NCBI GenBank assembly: GCA_026414565.1
Contig: JAOAIT010000029.1
Span: forward strand, 38,958 to 102,957
Direction: 5' to 3'
Source of the DNA: Verrucomicrobiia bacterium
Lineage (GTDB): Bacteria > Verrucomicrobiota > Verrucomicrobiia > Limisphaerales > Fontisphaeraceae
Length of the DNA: 64,000 nt
Under the pieces are notes generated by a model, which searched no databases, was not told the origin of the DNA, and was given only the letters and a program-made list of their open reading frames with translations. Position numbers and translations under genes: made by a program. Below are positions 52,618-60,642 of this stretch, one piece after another. Every line of letters starts with the position of its first letter. Position 1 is the first letter of the stretch.

Positions 52618-55596
52618 TCACGAACAGCCGAGGCTCTCGCCGCAATTCAGGCACTTATAGCAGGCGCCGTTGCGCACGGTCACATGGCCGCAGTTGGGGC
52701 AGGTGGGGGCATCACCCTGATTGACAAAAGTGCTGGTCAGGCGCTGGGCCCCTTTGGCCGGCGTGGAGGCGGTGCCTTTGGCCGGCTTGATGTCCGTCTC
52801 ATTTTCCTCCGCCACGGGCAACAATCCCGGCACGGGGCGGTTGACGTGTTTCTTGATTTCCTCCATGAGGCCCGGCATGGCCAGCTCCGGCTGGTTGTTG
52901 GGCGTGGCGTGGGCCTCGCGATAGCCGGGGATGAACTGCAGCGCCATCCAGCGGAAGACATAGTCGGTGATGGAGGTGGCCATGCGGATTTCCGGATTTT
53001 TAGTGAACCCGCTCGGCTCGAAGCGCTGATGGGCAAACTTCCGCACCAGCGCCTCCAGCGGCACGCCGTATTGCAGCGCCAGACTGGTCAGCGTGCCGAT
53101 GCTGTCCATCAGCCCGCCAATGGTGGAACCTTCCTTGGCCATGGTGATGAACAGCTCGCCCGGCTGCCCATCCTCGAACAGGCCGACGGTCAGGTAGCCC
53201 TCATGCCCGGCCACATCAAATTTGTGGGTGATGGCGGTGCGGGTCTCCGGCAGCCGGCGGCGCAACGGCTGGTTGACCTGCTGCTTGAGCCGCTCCACCT
53301 CGGCCTCCAGCTCGGCAATGCGCGCACGGAGGGCCTCCACCTCGCCCGACTTCCCGGCGTCGCCCTCCCCTTTCCTGGTGCTGAGGGGCTGGCTGCGCTT
53401 GGAGCCGTCGCGATAGATGGCCACGCATTTCAGGCCCATCTTCCACGCCTGCACGTAGGCATCCCGGATGTCCGCCACGGTGGCCGACTCGGGCATGTTC
53501 ACCGTTTTGGAAATGGCGCCGCTGATGAACGGCTGGGCGGCGGCCATCATTTTCAAATGCGCCATGTAATGAATGCTGCGCTGGCCGCGCGCAGGCTTGA
53601 ACGCGCAGTCAAAGACGGGCAGATGCTCCGGCTTCAACCCGCTGGCGATGACCGCGCCATTTTCCGTCACATCCTCGATGGTGTCGTACTTTTCGATGTG
53701 CGCGACGATGTGGGCCACCTCGGCCTCGGAGTAGCCCAAGCGGCGCAGCGCCTCGGGCACGGTGCGGTTGACAATTTTCAGCATGCCGCCGCCGGCCAGC
53801 AGTTTGTATTTCACCAGGGCGATGTCCGGCTCGATGCCGGTGGTATCACAGTCCATCATGAAGGCGATGGTGCCGGTGGGCGCCAGCACGGTGACCTGCG
53901 CATTGCGGTAGCCCACCTGCCGGCCGCGGCTCAAGGCGCGGTCCCAGCAGGCCCGCGCCTCCTGCACCAGGTAGGCCAGCTCGGGGGGCGCCTGAATCTT
54001 GTCCACCGCCTCGCGGTGCATCTGGATGACCCCCAGCATGGATTCCACGTTGTCAGGCGCCACCGGCTTGGACACATGGGCGCAGCGGGCGTCGCGATAG
54101 CCGGGGAACGGCCCCAGGATGGCGGCCATTTCGGCCGACTGCTCATAGGCATGGCCGGTCATGATGGCGGTAATGGCCCCCGCCAGCGCGCGGCCTTCCT
54201 CCGAATCATACGGCAGGCCGCAGGCCATGATCAGCGAGCCGAGGTTGGCATAGCCCAGCCCCAGCGTGCGGAAGATGTGCGAGTTTTCGGTGATCTCCCG
54301 GGTGGGATAACTGGCGTTGTCCACGATGATCTCCTGCGCCGTGATGAAGATGCGCACCGCCGCCTTGAAACGCTCCACGTCAAAGGTGCCGTCTTCGCGC
54401 TTGAACTTCATGAGGTTCAGCGAAGCCAGGTTGCAGGCGGTGTTGTTGATGAACACATACTCCGAGCAGGGGTTGGTGGAGTGAATGGGTTCGGTGCCCT
54501 TGCAGGTGTGCCAGCGCTGGATGGCGCCGTCGTACTGCAGCCCGGGATCGCCGCAGATCCACGTGCCTTCGGCCACCTTGTCCAGCAACCGCGCGGCGTT
54601 TTTCTTTTCCAGCGGCTGCCCCGTCGTCACGGCGCGCGTCCACCAGTCCTTCCCCTCCAGCGCCGCCTGCATGAATTCATCGCTCACCCGCACCGAGAGG
54701 TTTTCGTTCTGGTACATCACCGAGCCGTAGGCCTCGCCGTTGAAGGAACCGTCGTAGCCCTGCTCAATGAGCGCCCACGCCTTTTTCTCCTCCTTCGCCT
54801 TGGCTTCGATGAATTCCTCAATGTCGCCGTGCCAGTCGCGCAGGGTGTTCATCTTGGCGGCCCGGCGGGTCTTGCCGCCGCTCTTCACCACGTTGGCCAC
54901 CTGATCGTACACCTTGAGGAAACTCAGCGGCCCGCTGGGGCGTCCGCCGCCGGAAAGCTTCTCCTTGCTGCTGCGGATGGGCGATAAATCGGTGCCCGTG
55001 CCGCTGCCGTATTTGAACAGCATGGCCTCCGCATAGGCCAGTTGCATGATGGACTCCATGTTGTCCTCGACGGATTGGATGAAGCAGGCGCTGCCCTGCG
55101 GGTATTCATATTGCGTGGGGGCCCGCTCGGCGAGGTGCTTGCGGCGGTTGTAATACCAGTTGCCGCGGGCGCTGGTCTTGCCCACGCCGTACTGGTGATA
55201 CAGCCCCACGTTGAACCAGACCGGCGAGTTGAAGGAGCCGTATTGATTGAGGCAGAGCCAGGTCAGCTCCGCGTAGAACACCTCGCCATCGGCGGCCGTA
55301 AAATAACCGTCCTTGATCCCCCAGTCCGCAATGGTGCGGGTCACGCGATGGATCAACTGCCGCACTGAGTGCTCCCGCTCGTTGGGTTTGTGCGGATCCC
55401 CGTAAAAATACTTGGAGCACACCACCTTGGTGGCCAGTTGGGACCAGGACTTGGGCACTTCCACATTGTCCTGGCGAAACACCACCTTGCCGGAATCGTC
55501 CGTGATTTCTGCCGTCCGCTTTTCCCATTCCACCTGGTCAAAGGGACTGACCTTGGGATCACTGAAAACCCGTTTGATCTTCAAATGTTTCTTCAT
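52618..55596 (-). CDS. nrdJ: Vitamin B12-dependent (class II) ribonucleoside-diphosphate reductase
   Basis: 992 residues from ATG 55596; ATG 55701 would add 35 basic, low-similarity residues. NSPVWFNVGLYHQYGV, GSACFIQSVEDNMESIMQLA and FKYGSGTGTDLSPIRSSKEK open the barrel; NPCSEYVFINNTACNLASLN holds the catalytic N-x-C-x-E radical site; VTVLAPTGTIAFMMDCDTTG follows. A coiled coil (EVEALRARIAELEAEVERLK, about 760-785) and a zinc-ribbon-like C-terminus (CPNCGHVTVRNGACYKCLNC) with a terminal GCS are class II features; the end cysteines likely reduce the active site. It makes deoxynucleotides without oxygen, using adenosylcobalamin. Confidence 0.96.
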   Translation of the reverse strand: MKKHLKIKRVFSDPKVSPFDQVEWEKRTAEITDDSGKVVFRQDNVEVPKSWSQLATKVVCSKYFYGDPHKPNEREHSVRQLIHRVTRTIADWGIKDGYFTAADGEVFYAELTWLCLNQYGSFNSPVWFNVGLYHQYGVGKTSARGNWYYNRRKHLAERAPTQYEYPQGSACFIQSVEDNMESIMQLAYAEAMLFKYGSGTGTDLSPIRSSKEKLSGGGRPSGPLSFLKVYDQVANVVKSGGKTRRAAKMNTLRDWHGDIEEFIEAKAKEEKKAWALIEQGYDGSFNGEAYGSVMYQNENLSVRVSDEFMQAALEGKDWWTRAVTTGQPLEKKNAARLLDKVAEGTWICGDPGLQYDGAIQRWHTCKGTEPIHSTNPCSEYVFINNTACNLASLNLMKFKREDGTFDVERFKAAVRIFITAQEIIVDNASYPTREITENSHIFRTLGLGYANLGSLIMACGLPYDSEEGRALAGAITAIMTGHAYEQSAEMAAILGPFPGYRDARCAHVSKPVAPDNVESMLGVIQMHREAVDKIQAPPELAYLVQEARACWDRALSRGRQVGYRNAQVTVLAPTGTIAFMMDCDTTGIEPDIALVKYKLLAGGGMLKIVNRTVPEALRRLGYSEAEVAHIVAHIEKYDTIEDVTENGAVIASGLKPEHLPVFDCAFKPARGQRSIHYMAHLKMMAAAQPFISGAISKTVNMPESATVADIRDAYVQAWKMGLKCVAIYRDGSKRSQPLSTRKGEGDAGKSGEVEALRARIAELEAEVERLKQQVNQPLRRRLPETRTAITHKFDVAGHEGYLTVGLFEDGQPGELFITMAKEGSTIGGLMDSIGTLTSLALQYGVPLEALVRKFAHQRFEPSGFTKNPEIRMATSITDYVFRWMALQFIPGYREAHATPNNQPELAMPGLMEEIKKHVNRPVPGLLPVAEENETDIKPAKGTASTPAKGAQRLTSTFVNQGDAPTCPNCGHVTVRNGACYKCLNCGESLGCS

Positions 55597-55727
55597 ACCA
55601 CCTTTGGGGTTGAGATTCCCCCGCCGCCCACCCACGCCAGCCCGGCGCGCACGCACTGCCGGGGCAGACGACGACACGACTTGGACACGCGTATCTATCA
55701 TGGTAAAATGTAAAATCAGTTGTTTTT

Positions 55728-55778
55728 GGGCGCTAATCCAGCACCATCGGCGGTGCTCAAATCGGCGCTAACTCGCCC
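55728..55778 (-). promoter_or_regulatory. Structured nrdJ 5' leader
   Basis: AGCACC (55740-55745) pairs with GGTGCT (55752-55757), 6-nt loop, and GGGCG (55728-55732) can pair with CGCCC (55774-55778) around it. The 8-mer GGCGCTAA (TTAGCGCC in the nrdJ sense) occurs as direct repeats at 55729-55736 and 55764-55771, one each side of the hairpin. A leader RNA element or a protein-binding site is possible. I could not match it to the cobalamin riboswitch. Confidence 0.45.
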
Positions 55779-55818
55779 TGCAGCCAGAGGCAAACCAGCC
55801 TTTTTAGGGGGCTGGGAA

Positions 55819-55866
55819 GCCCCATTAGTTGTGGGGCGAAGGAAAAATTAACACAATAGGTTGTGG
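55819..55866. promoter_or_regulatory. Tandem NrdR-box-like sites
   Basis: ACACAATAGGTTGTGG at 55851-55866 matches the 16-bp NrdR box consensus aCaCwAtATaTwGtGt at 13 positions and is near-palindromic. A weaker relative (GCCCCATTAGTTGTGG, 55819-55834) lies exactly 32 bp away, about three helical turns, as in known NrdR box pairs. NrdR represses ribonucleotide reductase genes, so this suggests it controls nrdJ. Confidence 0.6.
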
Positions 55867-55902
55867 TGTAAACAAAAAATTAAAAAAAAATTACATCCCA
55901 TG

Positions 55903-55987
55903 TTATTCACAGCTTGGAAACTGCAACTCGCTGAAAATCAATCATTTCCGTGATTGTGGATAATCCCCCAGCCCCCCTTGTGGATAA
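55903..55987. promoter_or_regulatory. Cluster of three perfect DnaA boxes
   Basis: TTATTCACA at 55903-55911 (forward) and TGTGGATAA at 55955-55963 and 55979-55987 (reverse complement of TTATCCACA) all fit the TTWTNCACA consensus. The last two are 24 bp apart in the same orientation. They lie beside an A/T-rich run. DnaA is known to control ribonucleotide reductase genes in some bacteria; an origin of replication is the other reading. Confidence 0.7.
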
Positions 55988-56368
55988 CCTTTCAGCCGGT
56001 TGGCACGATTTTTTTTGGGGAACATCCGCTGAAATGCATTTGCCCCCCAGCTTTCCTTGGGGCTGCCAGGCTCCAATCCCAGAGCAGGTTTCAACCGCTT
56101 TTAATATCTGGGGCGTCCATGCTGCGGCGGAAATACTTGGGGAAGAGGAACCATCCCCGCCCCCCCAGGAGCACCGGTCTGCAATAAAATCGCCATTTGT
56201 TGATGGCACGACTTCGCGGCTGATGGACTGTAACCTTTCGTTTTGCTGATTCGTCTGGTGATTTGAATCCAGTTCCCCAAAGTGGGGAGACCGCGGAACG
56301 GGGATTCAACCGCGAGGCAGAGCAGGCAGACCGCGCGGGGAATGACCGCCTGCAAAAGAAAAAAAACT

Positions 56369-57139
56369 ATGAAAAGTCGTGTGTCCCTCCTGCAACGGAA
56401 GTTGTTAACGGCTGCCCTTGGCGGCCTGGCTGTCATGCTAGCCGGCTCGCTCTTCGCTCAACCGGGCGGAGGCGGTCGGGGTGGAAGATTTAATCAAGAT
56501 CCCGCGCAGAATCCGCAGGGTGGCCCCCCGGATCGGGCGGCGATGATGGGCGGGCGCGGGGGTTTTGGGTTTGGCCTGGACGAGCAGCAACGCCAGGTGT
56601 TCAACGAGGCGCTGCAGAAGCATCAGGATGCCCTGCGCAAACTGGAGGAGCAACTGCAGGCTGCCCAGCGAGAACTGATTAAAGCGGTCATTGCCGAGGA
56701 GTACGTGGAAAAAACCGTGCGTGAGAAGGCCGAAGTGGTGGCCAAGCTGCAGACGGAAATCATGATGCTCCGCGCCCAAGCCCTGCATACTGTGGCGCCG
56801 ACTCTCCGGGAGGAGCAGCGCGTCCAGATGGAGGATTCCCGCTTCAGCATGATGCTGCTGAGCGGCGGGTTTGGCGGCGGCCCCGGTGGCGGCCGCGGGA
56901 TGATGATGGGCGGCGGGCCTCCGGGCATGGATCAGGGTGGTCCCGGTTTTGGCCCGGGGATGGGCGGCCCCGGCGGGCGTGATCCCATGCAATTCCGCGG
57001 CCAAGGCGGCCCCGGTGGACGTCCTGACCCCGGTCAGGGCGGGCCCAATCGCGATCGCGGCAACCGCGGAGACCGCGGCAATCGCGATGGCGGCCAGGCG
57101 GCGCCTGGATTGCCGGTGGAGCAACGCCCTCCGCGCTAA
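56369..57139 (+). CDS. Secreted Spy/CpxP-like coiled protein with Gly/Arg-rich tail
   Basis: 256 residues from ATG 56369, which opens a signal peptide (LLTAALGGLAVMLAGSLFAQ). A Gly-rich linker leads to a helical core, LDEQQRQVFNEALQKHQDAL through LRAQALHTVAPTLREEQRVQ, with the pattern of Spy/CpxP/ZraP periplasmic chaperones (LTxxQ-like repeats are not obvious). The last 95 residues are Gly/Pro/Met/Arg/Asp-rich low complexity (MMMGGGPPGMDQGGPGFGPG; RDRGNRGDRGNRDGG). Probably a periplasmic metal- or stress-related protein; the repetitive tail is unusual. Confidence 0.72.
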   Translation: MKSRVSLLQRKLLTAALGGLAVMLAGSLFAQPGGGGRGGRFNQDPAQNPQGGPPDRAAMMGGRGGFGFGLDEQQRQVFNEALQKHQDALRKLEEQLQAAQRELIKAVIAEEYVEKTVREKAEVVAKLQTEIMMLRAQALHTVAPTLREEQRVQMEDSRFSMMLLSGGFGGGPGGGRGMMMGGGPPGMDQGGPGFGPGMGGPGGRDPMQFRGQGGPGGRPDPGQGGPNRDRGNRGDRGNRDGGQAAPGLPVEQRPPR

Positions 57140-57197
57140 GCAGCCAGTTCAGCAACCTTTAGCAGGTTGGGACTCCCCCACCAACCTACTGCCACAA

Positions 57198-57226
57198 GAC
57201 TACGCCCGGCACGTCCGGGCGTAGTC
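57198..57226. terminator. Perfect 12-bp stem-loop at the UroD-family gene end
   Basis: GACTACGCCCGG (57198-57209) pairs with CCGGGCGTAGTC (57215-57226), 5-nt loop. It overlaps the last codons and the stop of the minus-strand gene. No T-run on either side, so factor-independent termination is uncertain; it may serve both convergent genes. Confidence 0.5.
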
Positions 57227-58213
57227 GCTTATGGCGCGGACGTTTTCGGGGGGGGTGTCGCGCACAATTTCGCAACCTGCTCCCGCGATGTAGCGCTCCC
57301 CAGCCGCCTGATGGCATGCGGCCAAGGCGGCGTGGATTGCCTGCGGCGTTTGATTTCGCACCACCCCCACCGGCTCCAGATTGCCCAGTAAAACCTGCGC
57401 CGGCCCCATCTCCTGCCGCGCCCGCGCCAGGTCGGCAAAATAATCCAGATCCACAATGTCACAGCCCAGCGCCCCCATGCCTTTGAGAATGGGATTGGTG
57501 CGCCCGCAGATGTGCAGCCGCACCCGCCCGCCGGCCGCGTGAATGCCGTCCACCAGCCGCTTTTCATAAGGCCAGACAAATTCCTCATAGATTTGCGGCC
57601 CCACCAAGCTGGCGGCGGCATCGCCCACGCCGATGAGGTCTGCCCCTGCCTCGATTTGGGCCCGCGCAAACCGCAATTCCATTTCCACAATGAACTCAAA
57701 CAAATCCCGCACGAAGGCAGCATCATCAAAAAAGTCCAGCATGATGGTATTGATGCCGCGCAAATCCGCGCCTTGCGCCATCGGGCCTTCGACCCAGCCC
57801 TCGACGATTTTTTCGCCGGCGGTTTTTTGCTTGAGGAGCGCCACCGCCTGCACGCGGTCGGTCATGCGCCCGCCGCCCAGCGGATCGGGGACGCGCAGGC
57901 GCGCCAGGGTTGCCTTGTCGGTCAGCAGGGCCTCCTCCTCGATGATGGCGGGCGGCTGGTTGGGGAACCATTGAATCTTGGCCCCGCAATCGGCAGCCTC
58001 ACGCGCGGGATCGGAAATTGCCGAGACATAATCGAAGTCAAATTCCTCGGCCACCCGCACCTGGGCCTCCACCAGCCGGCGGTGGTCGCGGCAGTATTCC
58101 CCATAGGGAATGCCGGCGCGGTCGCCGGCAAACATCATGGTGATGGGCATCACGGGCAGACGATCCACCGGCTGGCCGGCGATCCGGGCGAGCACGCGTT
58201 CTCGGCTGTTCAT
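57200..58213 (-). CDS. Uroporphyrinogen decarboxylase-family protein (MtaA/CmuA-like)
   Basis: 337 residues from ATG 58213 (MNSRERVLARIAGQPVDRLP); 58231 is an alternative. LPVMPITMMFAGDRAGIPYG, GWVEGPMAQGADLRGINTIM, AGADLIGVGDAAASLVGPQI, VRLHICGRTNPILKGMGALG with the zinc-type His-x-Cys of methyltransferases, and LLGNLEPVGVVRNQTPQAIH. The H-x-C motif points to corrinoid/CoM-type methyltransferases rather than true HemE. It may act in B12-dependent methyl transfer; substrate unknown. Multiple such paralogues are usual in this phylum. Confidence 0.83.
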   Translation of the reverse strand: MNSRERVLARIAGQPVDRLPVMPITMMFAGDRAGIPYGEYCRDHRRLVEAQVRVAEEFDFDYVSAISDPAREAADCGAKIQWFPNQPPAIIEEEALLTDKATLARLRVPDPLGGGRMTDRVQAVALLKQKTAGEKIVEGWVEGPMAQGADLRGINTIMLDFFDDAAFVRDLFEFIVEMELRFARAQIEAGADLIGVGDAAASLVGPQIYEEFVWPYEKRLVDGIHAAGGRVRLHICGRTNPILKGMGALGCDIVDLDYFADLARARQEMGPAQVLLGNLEPVGVVRNQTPQAIHAALAACHQAAGERYIAGAGCEIVRDTPPENVRAISDYARTCRA

Positions 58214-58357
58214 AACAAAGGTGTTGGCCACCGGATTTAACCACCGCCCGGCCCCGCCGCCAAGCCGTTTGCGTGCTCATGTGGGCGGACAGGCATTTGA
58301 GGTTGACCAAAACCCAGGGTCACGGCAGTTTGGGCAGGTGCCCTTGAACCCGATACC

Positions 58358-60640
58358 ATGAGAACGCCACTTATGCATGGCAGCCTGGCCGTTTTCCTGC
58401 TTTCCGCCACGTTGATCCACTCCGCCGCCCCCCAGCCGGTGCCGTTCAAAACACCGGATCGCCTGCCGGATCAGTTCCAGCCGCTGTCCCCCGCCGAGGT
58501 GAAACTGGAGGGTTTTCTGGGCGAACGCATCCAGCGCAACGCCCTCAGCCGGCTGGCCAAAGTGGACTTGGAGCCGCTGCTGGCGGGCTTCCGGCAGAAA
58601 CCCGGCTCGCATCCGTGGATCGGGGAGCACATTGGCAAATGGATGCATGCGGCCACCCTGGCCTGGGCTTATACCGGCGACGCCGCTTTGCGCGCAAAAC
58701 TTGACTACGCCGCCGCTGAACTCATCAAAACGCAGGAGGCCGATGGTTATCTGGGCACCTATACGCCTGACAAGCGTTTCGGTCTGTATCCCGGCGCCGA
58801 TTGGGATGTGTGGTCGCACAAGTACTGCCTGATGGGCCTGCTGACGTATTACCAATACACCGGCAACGCGGCGGCGCTGGCGGCCAGCCGGAAGGCGGCG
58901 GATTTATTGATCGCCACCTTTCCGGCGAAGAAGAGCATCCTGGCGGCAGGCACTCATGTTGGCATGGCGGCCACGAGTGTCTTGGAGCCTATTGTGCTGC
59001 TCTATCGGCACACCGGCGAGGCCAAATACCTGGAATTTGCACGGTATATTGTGCGCTCGTGGGACGAACCGAATGGCCCGCGGATCATCGCCGCCCTGCT
59101 CAAGGAGGGCAAAGTCAACAAGACCGCCAACGGCAAGGCTTATGAGATGTTGTCCAATCTGGTGGGTTTGTGCGAGCTGGCCCGCGCCACCGGCGAGGCG
59201 GAGCTGCTCCTTCCTGTGGAAAAGGCCGTCCAGGACATCATCAATACCAAAATGTACCTCACCGGCGGCATGAGCCAGGGGGAGCATTTCCGGGAAGATC
59301 ATTACCTGCCCAACGGCATGGGCGCGCATGTCAGTGAGACCTGCGTCAGCACGACGTGGGTGCAACTGCTGTGGCAAATGCTGCGGCTGAAAGGGGAGGC
59401 GCTCTACGGGCGGGAACTGGAACGCATTCTCTACAATCACCTGGCCGCCGCCCAGCGCCCGGACGGTGAGCAATGGTGTTATTTTACTTCTTTGGAGGGC
59501 ACCAAACCCTATGGCCCCGGCATCAACTGCTGCGTCTCCAGCGGCCCGCGCGGCATGGCGCTGGCGGCCCAGTGCGCTTATTTTAAAACCAGGGATGCCC
59601 GGGGACAGGAGAGCCTCTTCATCAACCTCCTGGAGCCGGGCCGCGTCACCACCACCGTGAACGGCCAGGCGGTGACCCTGGACTTCGCGAGTTCGTATCC
59701 CGAGGGCGGGGAATTCAAAGTGCGCGTCACGGCCTCCCAGCCGGTGGTGCTGGGTTTACAATGCCGCATTCCCCCGTGGGCAGCCAAGGATGCGGCCGCC
59801 ACGGCGCGCGTGGTGGCGCCGCGGTTGTGGCGCAACGGCGACAGCTTGACCCTGCTCGAGCTGCCCGCCCGGCCGCAGCAACTGATCGCCGGTCAGCATG
59901 GCAACGAGGGCCGCGCGGCCCTGGCCTACGGCCCCTTCGTGCTGGCTCTGGACACCGCACTGAACCCCGGCTTGGACTCGCCCAATCTGCTGGGGCTGGT
60001 GGACGATCGCCTGCAACGCCGTCCTGGCACGCTGGAGTTTGTGGCGCAGGTGAAATCTTTGCGTGATCCCGCCCCCCGCCCGGCGGTGTGGGTGCCCTTT
60101 GCCAATGCCGGCGCCACGGGCGGACGTTTCCAGGTCTGGCTGCGCGCCCCCGGCGCCGCGCTGCCGGAAAAGGTCTCTCTGCTGGCCGGCGCGCGTGAAA
60201 GCCGCTCGCGGCAGGGTAATGTGAACGGCTCCATTGCGGATGAAGATCCCGGCTCCTTTGTGGTCACTTTCGACGGCACCGCCAAGGCGGAGGATTGGTA
60301 TGCCCTGCACGCAGAACAACCCGTACGTTTCAGCCGGGCCGTGTTTGCCCACGGCCAGAATTTCCATGACGGCGGCTGGTTTGATGCCAGCGCCGGCAAG
60401 CCCCGCCTGCAAATCCAGCGGACCGCCAACGGCCCGTGGGAGGAGGCGGCCGTGTTTGAAACTTATCCCGCCACCACGGCCACGGACCACCGGGGATTGA
60501 AACCGGGCCAGACCTTCAGCGTCCAACTTGCCGCGCCGGTGCAGGCCGTCGGCGTGCGCGTGATTGGCAAACCGGCCTGCGGCGACAACCCCAAACAAGC
60601 CTTCAGCTCCTGTGCGGAGCTGCAGGTGTTTGAGAAATAA
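58358..60640 (+). CDS. Secreted GH127 beta-L-arabinofuranosidase-like protein
   Basis: 760 residues with a signal peptide (LAVFLLSATLIHSAAP). The (alpha/alpha)6 barrel begins WIGEHIGKWMHAATLAWAYT; the zinc-cysteine active site is complete: SETCVSTTW with Glu327 and Cys329, and NCCVSSGPR with Cys391 and Cys392, matching the E-x-C plus CC set of GH127. The remainder has beta-sandwich domains and ends with an F5/8 C-like segment. It should cut terminal beta-L-arabinofuranose from plant-type or glycoprotein glycans. It is followed 2 bp later by a sugar isomerase-like gene, suggesting one catabolic unit. Confidence 0.9.
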   Translation: MRTPLMHGSLAVFLLSATLIHSAAPQPVPFKTPDRLPDQFQPLSPAEVKLEGFLGERIQRNALSRLAKVDLEPLLAGFRQKPGSHPWIGEHIGKWMHAATLAWAYTGDAALRAKLDYAAAELIKTQEADGYLGTYTPDKRFGLYPGADWDVWSHKYCLMGLLTYYQYTGNAAALAASRKAADLLIATFPAKKSILAAGTHVGMAATSVLEPIVLLYRHTGEAKYLEFARYIVRSWDEPNGPRIIAALLKEGKVNKTANGKAYEMLSNLVGLCELARATGEAELLLPVEKAVQDIINTKMYLTGGMSQGEHFREDHYLPNGMGAHVSETCVSTTWVQLLWQMLRLKGEALYGRELERILYNHLAAAQRPDGEQWCYFTSLEGTKPYGPGINCCVSSGPRGMALAAQCAYFKTRDARGQESLFINLLEPGRVTTTVNGQAVTLDFASSYPEGGEFKVRVTASQPVVLGLQCRIPPWAAKDAAATARVVAPRLWRNGDSLTLLELPARPQQLIAGQHGNEGRAALAYGPFVLALDTALNPGLDSPNLLGLVDDRLQRRPGTLEFVAQVKSLRDPAPRPAVWVPFANAGATGGRFQVWLRAPGAALPEKVSLLAGARESRSRQGNVNGSIADEDPGSFVVTFDGTAKAEDWYALHAEQPVRFSRAVFAHGQNFHDGGWFDASAGKPRLQIQRTANGPWEEAAVFETYPATTATDHRGLKPGQTFSVQLAAPVQAVGVRVIGKPACGDNPKQAFSSCAELQVFEK

Positions 60641-60642
60641 TC

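Larger units (their letters stand above)
55597..56368. other. Long regulatory intergenic region upstream of nrdJ
   Basis: 772 bp divergent space between nrdJ (minus) and a secreted protein gene (plus). From nrdJ outward it holds a hairpin flanked by direct repeats, NrdR-like boxes, an A/T-rich stretch (55868-55897) and three DnaA boxes, each listed separately. The rest (55990-56368) shows no gene. Confidence 0.8.

Noticed and set aside
52564..54987. Long plus-strand open frame (about 800 codons) opposite nrdJ
   Set aside because: Mirror frame of a GC-rich gene; His/Gly/Arg-rich composition without domains, while the opposite strand encodes an unmistakable class II reductase.
55597..55800. 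Cobalamin riboswitch before nrdJ
   Set aside because: No conserved B12-box (GCCACTG-like) or the usual long multi-stem layout could be found by eye; the region is also short.
56003..56022. Sigma-54-like sequence TTGGCACGATTTTTTTTGG
   Set aside because: The -24 half (TGGCACG) is good but the -12 half lacks GC in the needed place.
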